DNA of 64,000 bases from JAFGAV01 sp041479055. GTDB lineage: Bacteria; Acidobacteriota; Aminicenantia; Aminicenantales; JAFGAV01. Positions 60,286 through 64,000 of this stretch are shown here, piece after piece; within the stretch, counting starts at the first letter, position 1; each line of letters opens with the position of its first letter. A program made the translations under genes and the position numbers. The DNA lies in the NCBI GenBank assembly GCA_963702835.1, contig OY969762.1, positions 1,612,001-1,676,000 on the forward strand, written 5' to 3'. The notes beneath the pieces are model-generated. The model did no database searches, was not told the origin of the DNA, and saw only the letters and a list, made by a program, of their open reading frames with translations.

Positions 60286-61899
60286 TCAGCGGATAACGTA
60301 ATCTTTATCTGCCGATAGAAAAACGGCCTTGGTATAAGGTTCGTCTCGGACGAAGAACATAAACTTGGTTTCCCGCGGCGCATTTTCCGCCTTGATCGTG
60401 ATGGAGCAAGTCGCCTTGCCGTTCATCGGGGCTATGAATTGATTGTACCAAAGGTTCTCTTGTTGTCCGGGAGGATCGGCTGAAAGGCACTTGCTCAGAT
60501 GAAGGTACCAGGTGAACTTTAACTTTGTGACCGAGGAGGGAATATTCTCGGCCGTGGCGGTTAAGGTGAATGTTTGATTGGTGCGAAGGTTGTCGAGCAC
60601 GGATAAGTCCAGGCGCAATACCGGCTTGTCCGTGCCGCCGCTAACGGGGACAGCCTGGAAGCAATAGGCAATCCGGGCGCCATTGCCCGAGTCATTTTCA
60701 TTCCAGATGACAGCCGTAGCAGGCGTGGCGGAGACCAGAGTCTCTTGTGCCGGGAGGTTGGATTCCTCGAACAAAGCGACTTCCGCGGAACGTCCGAAGA
60801 CGACGAAATATCTCTTGCCCCCTTTGAGTGTGACCGGCCCGTATTTCTTCCAAATCCATTTTTGCGGCGGATCCGGAGTCCGCGGCACATCGGCATAAAC
60901 CAACCAATAGGTACCCGGCGCCTGTGCGGGTCCGGCACCCGCCAGGCGAAGGGGTTCGATGGGGCCCCAATAATGATCGCAGGGTTGAATAGCCGCTGGA
61001 CCTATGGCCGCGGTCCAAGTTCCCGTCCATGTTCTTTTTCCGTCCGCCGTGGTGATCGTCAGAGTCCCGCGGGAGGCTACCGCCGCAATTGTCCCTTGGA
61101 TCGGACCTCGCACCGTCCAGCGCATCTTCTGGCCGCCCTCCATCACATCAACCCAGCCTGTCATCATTCCATTCTGAATATTTCCGCCTTTATCGTAATT
61201 GCCTTGCCACTGCAACGAATAGAGGATCTTGTTAAAGCTGCCGTTGAAAACTCCATTAATAGCCCGAAAGCTGAAGGGGAATGTGTCTATCCCGACAATT
61301 GTGCAGGTGCCATTATATAATCCATCCAGTTGAGTGGGGCCGGCGGGAGGAAGGATGGCGTACGTCACCAGTCCGGCGCCATTGAAATCGACTAAAGTGC
61401 CGGGCGGATAAGTCTTTGAACCGCCGTCCCATGATTTCAAGGTCGCTTCTTGAGCCAGCGTCCCTTTCATCACGCATCCATCGTAGCCGAATTCGACCGT
61501 CTTCTTGCCCTTAAATGTCAGGGAAAACTTGCTGTTCGAAGCCGTGTTGACAACGCACAGAGACGTATCATCGAGAAGGGTGCCTTCTTTCACGCCCCCG
61601 GCTTGCTCAAACCTGATAAACCCCGGCCCGAAGCTCACTTTGCCCGTGGAGTTCCAGATTTGCAGGATCGCCGTCTGATCCAATATTCCGCTCTGAACAC
61701 CCCCATCGAAGTCATCGACCCAGCAAATTCCCGGCGCAAACCAGAGTAAATCGTTTTTTGGCAAGCCGACGGGACGGAGCTGTGTCCTGACAGCTAACGT
61801 TTTCTGGGTACGCGCCTCCACGGGAAGATAGGCCATAGAGAGGATTATGAAACAAAAACACAATCCCAGCTTTAGCCCTAAAGAAACTCTTTTATTCAT
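60286..61899 (-). CDS. Secreted protein of unknown function with repeated β-strands
   Basis: A 537-residue exported protein with a signal peptide (1-27). Residues 55-200 contain a series of similar 20-residue units ('GGVQSGILDQTAIL', 'GGVKEGTLLDDTSL', 'GCVMKGTLAQEATL'), a MORN-like or β-solenoid repeat pattern. Later parts are β-rich with a few Trp and Cys residues. GGAGGAGTC precedes the ATG. No enzyme motif is recognisable. It fits the same lineage-type exported repertoire seen elsewhere in the window. Confidence 0.65.
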   Translation of the reverse strand: MNKRVSLGLKLGLCFCFIILSMAYLPVEARTQKTLAVRTQLRPVGLPKNDLLWFAPGICWVDDFDGGVQSGILDQTAILQIWNSTGKVSFGPGFIRFEQAGGVKEGTLLDDTSLCVVNTASNSKFSLTFKGKKTVEFGYDGCVMKGTLAQEATLKSWDGGSKTYPPGTLVDFNGAGLVTYAILPPAGPTQLDGLYNGTCTIVGIDTFPFSFRAINGVFNGSFNKILYSLQWQGNYDKGGNIQNGMMTGWVDVMEGGQKMRWTVRGPIQGTIAAVASRGTLTITTADGKRTWTGTWTAAIGPAAIQPCDHYWGPIEPLRLAGAGPAQAPGTYWLVYADVPRTPDPPQKWIWKKYGPVTLKGGKRYFVVFGRSAEVALFEESNLPAQETLVSATPATAVIWNENDSGNGARIAYCFQAVPVSGGTDKPVLRLDLSVLDNLRTNQTFTLTATAENIPSSVTKLKFTWYLHLSKCLSADPPGQQENLWYNQFIAPMNGKATCSITIKAENAPRETKFMFFVRDEPYTKAVFLSADKDYVIR

Positions 61900-61967
61900 T
61901 GACTCCTCCGATACCTACTAGTTTTCACCCGCCTCAATCTACCTGAAAAAAACCATTAAGGTCACCC

Positions 61968-62984
61968 CTACTCGGCGGCCATCTTGCGGATGTCCTTGAG
62001 CATGGCCGGGTCGGTGATGAGGATCAGCACATCTCCCCGGCCTATAGCGGTTGTCTTGGCCGGGTTGAACAGGTAGTCCGGCCGGCCCGCCTGACGCATG
62101 GCCACCACCAGGGCGCCCGTCTTCTCGCCTATGCCGGACTTGGCCACCGTGCTGCCGATGAGCTCCGAGCCCTCCCCCACCGTCACTTCCTCAACGCGCA
62201 GCACCTGCTTGCGGTCGCGGAGCATCATGTCCAGGAAGGTGGCCACCGCCGGCCGGACCATCTCCGAGACCATGCGCATGCCGCCGATGTAGGTGGGCGA
62301 GATGACCGCGTCGGCGCCGGCCTTTTTCATCTTGAGGTGAGACTGGAGTTCGATGCCCTTGGCCACGATGCGCAAGCGGGGGTTCAGGCTCCGGGCCGAT
62401 AGGGTGACGAACAAGTTATCTTCATCAGTAGGCAACGACAGCATTATACCGCGCGCCCGGCCGAGGCCGGCCCGCTCCAGGACAGCGTCCTCGGTCGGGT
62501 CGTCCCGGATATAGAGAATCTCGCCCAGCTCCTCGAGCCGGGCGATCTTATCGGCCGAGGGTTCAATCACCACAAAGGGCCGCTTGGTCAAGAGGAGCTC
62601 CTGGATGATGGTCTGGGCCGTCTCGTCGCCGCCGCAAACGATAAAATGATTACGCAAACGGGCGATCTTCTTGTCCATTCTCCTCCTCCCCAGATAGTCC
62701 TTGAGCTGGCCCTCGATGATGAAGGCCGTGATCGAGGTGATGGCGAAGGCGATAGTGCCCAGGCAGATCAGGTTAAAGACGACGGTGAAGACCCGGAGGC
62801 CTGGGTTGGCGCCGGCATCGTGGGCCTCCCCGTAGCCCACTGTGGACAGGGTGACGACCGTCATCCACACGCTGTCCAGGATCGTCCACTCCCGGCCGCC
62901 GAGGAGCTTGAAGCCGATGACTCCGACCAGGAAGACCAGGACAAAAGCCAGGAGCGCGGCGATGACCCGTCGGCCGGATTTCAT
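61968..62984 (-). CDS. Potassium channel with TrkA-N and TrkA-C domains
   Basis: A 338-residue protein with two membrane helices around the selectivity filter TVGYGE (residues 48-53), a TrkA-N (RCK) Rossmann domain ('HFIVCGGDETAQTIIQELL' near 112) and a C-terminal TrkA-C domain. It should form a tetrameric K+ channel gated by a ligand at the RCK ring. ATG at 62984 is chosen over a TTG 18 bases upstream. The promoter at 63002-63031 is close by. Confidence 0.9.
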   Translation of the reverse strand: MKSGRRVIAALLAFVLVFLVGVIGFKLLGGREWTILDSVWMTVVTLSTVGYGEAHDAGANPGLRVFTVVFNLICLGTIAFAITSITAFIIEGQLKDYLGRRRMDKKIARLRNHFIVCGGDETAQTIIQELLLTKRPFVVIEPSADKIARLEELGEILYIRDDPTEDAVLERAGLGRARGIMLSLPTDEDNLFVTLSARSLNPRLRIVAKGIELQSHLKMKKAGADAVISPTYIGGMRMVSEMVRPAVATFLDMMLRDRKQVLRVEEVTVGEGSELIGSTVAKSGIGEKTGALVVAMRQAGRPDYLFNPAKTTAIGRGDVLILITDPAMLKDIRKMAAE

Positions 62985-63001
62985 GGTTTTCTCTTGGCCC
63001 A

Positions 63002-63031
63002 ATTATATGAAAACAGCGGGAACAATGACAA
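63002..63031 (-). promoter_or_regulatory. Promoter-like pair for the K+ channel gene
   Basis: On the minus strand TTGTCA, 18 bases, TATAAT, about 18 bases before the ATG at 62984. Confidence 0.5.
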
Positions 63032-63194
63032 CAGTAGGAAAAAACTCCGTTCTTTCCTATCCTAAAACTTGCATATTTTGCCCTGAAAACAGGCATTTAA
63101 GACGAATATCTGATCTAAGAAATTAGCCTAACATTATCATTTTCAATTAGATAATTTGGGCCGCGTCCATTTGACCACCCTTTTGACCCCAGTC

Positions 63195-63980
63195 TTAATA
63201 TAGAGACTGAAGAGGCTGCGCGAAGATCAGGCTGCAACACGTCACTCCGCCCTCGGCCTTGGCCAGCTCAGAGACATCGACGGTTTTAACTAAAATCCCC
63301 CTGTCCTCCAACCGCCGGCGCGTTCTTTCATGGGCCAGCGTATAGACAACGCTCTCACCGATCAGCAGCGCATTGGCGGCCAAGGGCTCTGAAGGATCTA
63401 CATCCACAAGCTCAAGGCCTTGGAAAGAGCTCGTCTTTAGCCAGTCTCGGTTGATCAGAATGGTGTTGGGCCCCACTCGACTGACCGCCGATTTCAAGTG
63501 AAGGCATCCTTTGATCTCTACCGGCTTAACGGCATAGCCGAAAGGCTGGCAGATTGTTTTCAGTTGCTCAAGTCCGGCTTTGTTGGTACGGCTGGACAAG
63601 CCCACATACAGCATTTTGTCAAGCAACAACACATCTCCGCCGTCCAAGGTCGCGGGCGCCACAATGGTGTACAGCCTACGGTAATCCTTGAGCGCCTCGG
63701 CTACCGCCGGCGTTTCTGCTCGCCGCGACTCGGCCCCGGGCCGCATGATGACGGCCAGTTCGTCAAGCACGACGGCCGTATCCTCCACAAACACCGAATC
63801 GGGCAAATCCGGTTCGACAGGCAGGCGATGGACCTCGCAGCCGAGGCCGGACAGGCAGCTTTCATACCGGCGATGCTGTTCCCCGGTCGCCTGGACATCG
63901 ATCGCCCGGCGCCGCAGGTGGGTGAGTTCGCACCGTCCGATGCTAGGGCTGACTTCCCGAGTCAAAGCTATGAGCCTCAT
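63195..63980 (-). CDS. Dimethylarginine dimethylaminohydrolase family
   Basis: A 261-residue pentein-fold protein. Residues expected for the catalytic site are present: 'FVEDTAVV' near 64-71, Asp113 and Asp116 in 'LDGGDVLL', His161 in 'CLHLKSAV' and the Cys248/Cys249 pair in 'VTCCSLIF', where one Cys is the nucleophile. Members hydrolyse methylated arginines to citrulline and methylamines; bacterial ones may use other guanidines. ATG at 63980 gives the family N-terminus. The upstream context lies outside the window. Confidence 0.9.
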   Translation of the reverse strand: MRLIALTREVSPSIGRCELTHLRRRAIDVQATGEQHRRYESCLSGLGCEVHRLPVEPDLPDSVFVEDTAVVLDELAVIMRPGAESRRAETPAVAEALKDYRRLYTIVAPATLDGGDVLLLDKMLYVGLSSRTNKAGLEQLKTICQPFGYAVKPVEIKGCLHLKSAVSRVGPNTILINRDWLKTSSFQGLELVDVDPSEPLAANALLIGESVVYTLAHERTRRRLEDRGILVKTVDVSELAKAEGGVTCCSLIFAQPLQSLY

Positions 63981-64000
63981 TTGACAGGCTCGCGATCCAG

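Noticed and set aside
1..64000. CRISPR array, rRNA operon, prophage or complete insertion sequence
   Set aside because: No regularly spaced repeats, no rRNA-like conserved stretches, and no transposase, integrase or phage structural genes were seen.

Overview
The window looks like a piece of a GC-rich, Gram-negative-type bacterial chromosome, probably from an anaerobic fermenter. There are signal-peptide β-barrel proteins, many large secreted or lipid-anchored proteins (CARDB, β-propeller, SpoIVB-like S55, prolyl oligopeptidase, DUF885) and a metabolic block (alanine dehydrogenase, acetyl-CoA hydrolase/CoA transferase, NfnAB/SudAB-type NAD(P)H:ferredoxin subunits). That mix fits Candidatus Aminicenantes or a relative near Acidobacteriota. 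This placement is an inference from gene content; there is no rRNA here to test it.

Layout. 1-13.4 kb: partial acetyltransferase, solitary VapC toxin with a coupled small membrane gene, LonB-like protease, a frameshifted polytopic membrane protein, RluB, a β-barrel protein, two tandem MacB-type permeases without an ATPase, a short methyltransferase, a DMT permease and a GT4 glycosyltransferase. 13.5-24 kb: an accessory stretch of secreted proteins and an AlaX-type tRNA editing enzyme, mixed with decayed DNA including three fragments that resemble the 3' end of the DUF401 permease gene intact at 24.1-25.3 kb. 25-30 kb: a minus-strand block with RNase HIII, CoA transferase, NfnB/GltA-like subunit, alanine dehydrogenase and an MBL hydrolase. 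31.1-33.6 kb: an AT-rich island with an AbiEi-like regulator, an enlarged AbiEii-like nucleotidyltransferase and a small HEPN-like gene. 33.7-49.7 kb: the partner NfnA subunit (frameshifted), a ZU5-like secreted protein, a GHMP sugar kinase, EF-P, a β-propeller/S55 pair, an epimerase remnant next to a MITE-like element, FabH, DUF885, TatD, a polyprenyl synthase, a CYTH protein and an RpoZ-like omega subunit. 49.9-64 kb: prolyl oligopeptidase; a methyltransferase / adenylate-forming enzyme / B12-radical SAM operon; DUF6506-like and ACT proteins; CARDB protein; tRNA-Lys(CUU); PadR with a palindromic operator; RmuC; a secreted protein; a K+ channel/TrkA protein; and dimethylargininase.

Two themes stand out. 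First, the region is littered with short dispersed repeats, inverted-repeat elements, gene fragments and four single-base frameshifts, so it is either decaying or contains assembly errors. Second, several promoters sit so close to the start codon (vapC, the 8.3 kb permease, abiEi, fabH) that the mRNAs should be leaderless or nearly so. The best candidates for a little-described system are the AbiEi/AbiEii/HEPN cassette and the methyltransferase-ligase-radical SAM operon.
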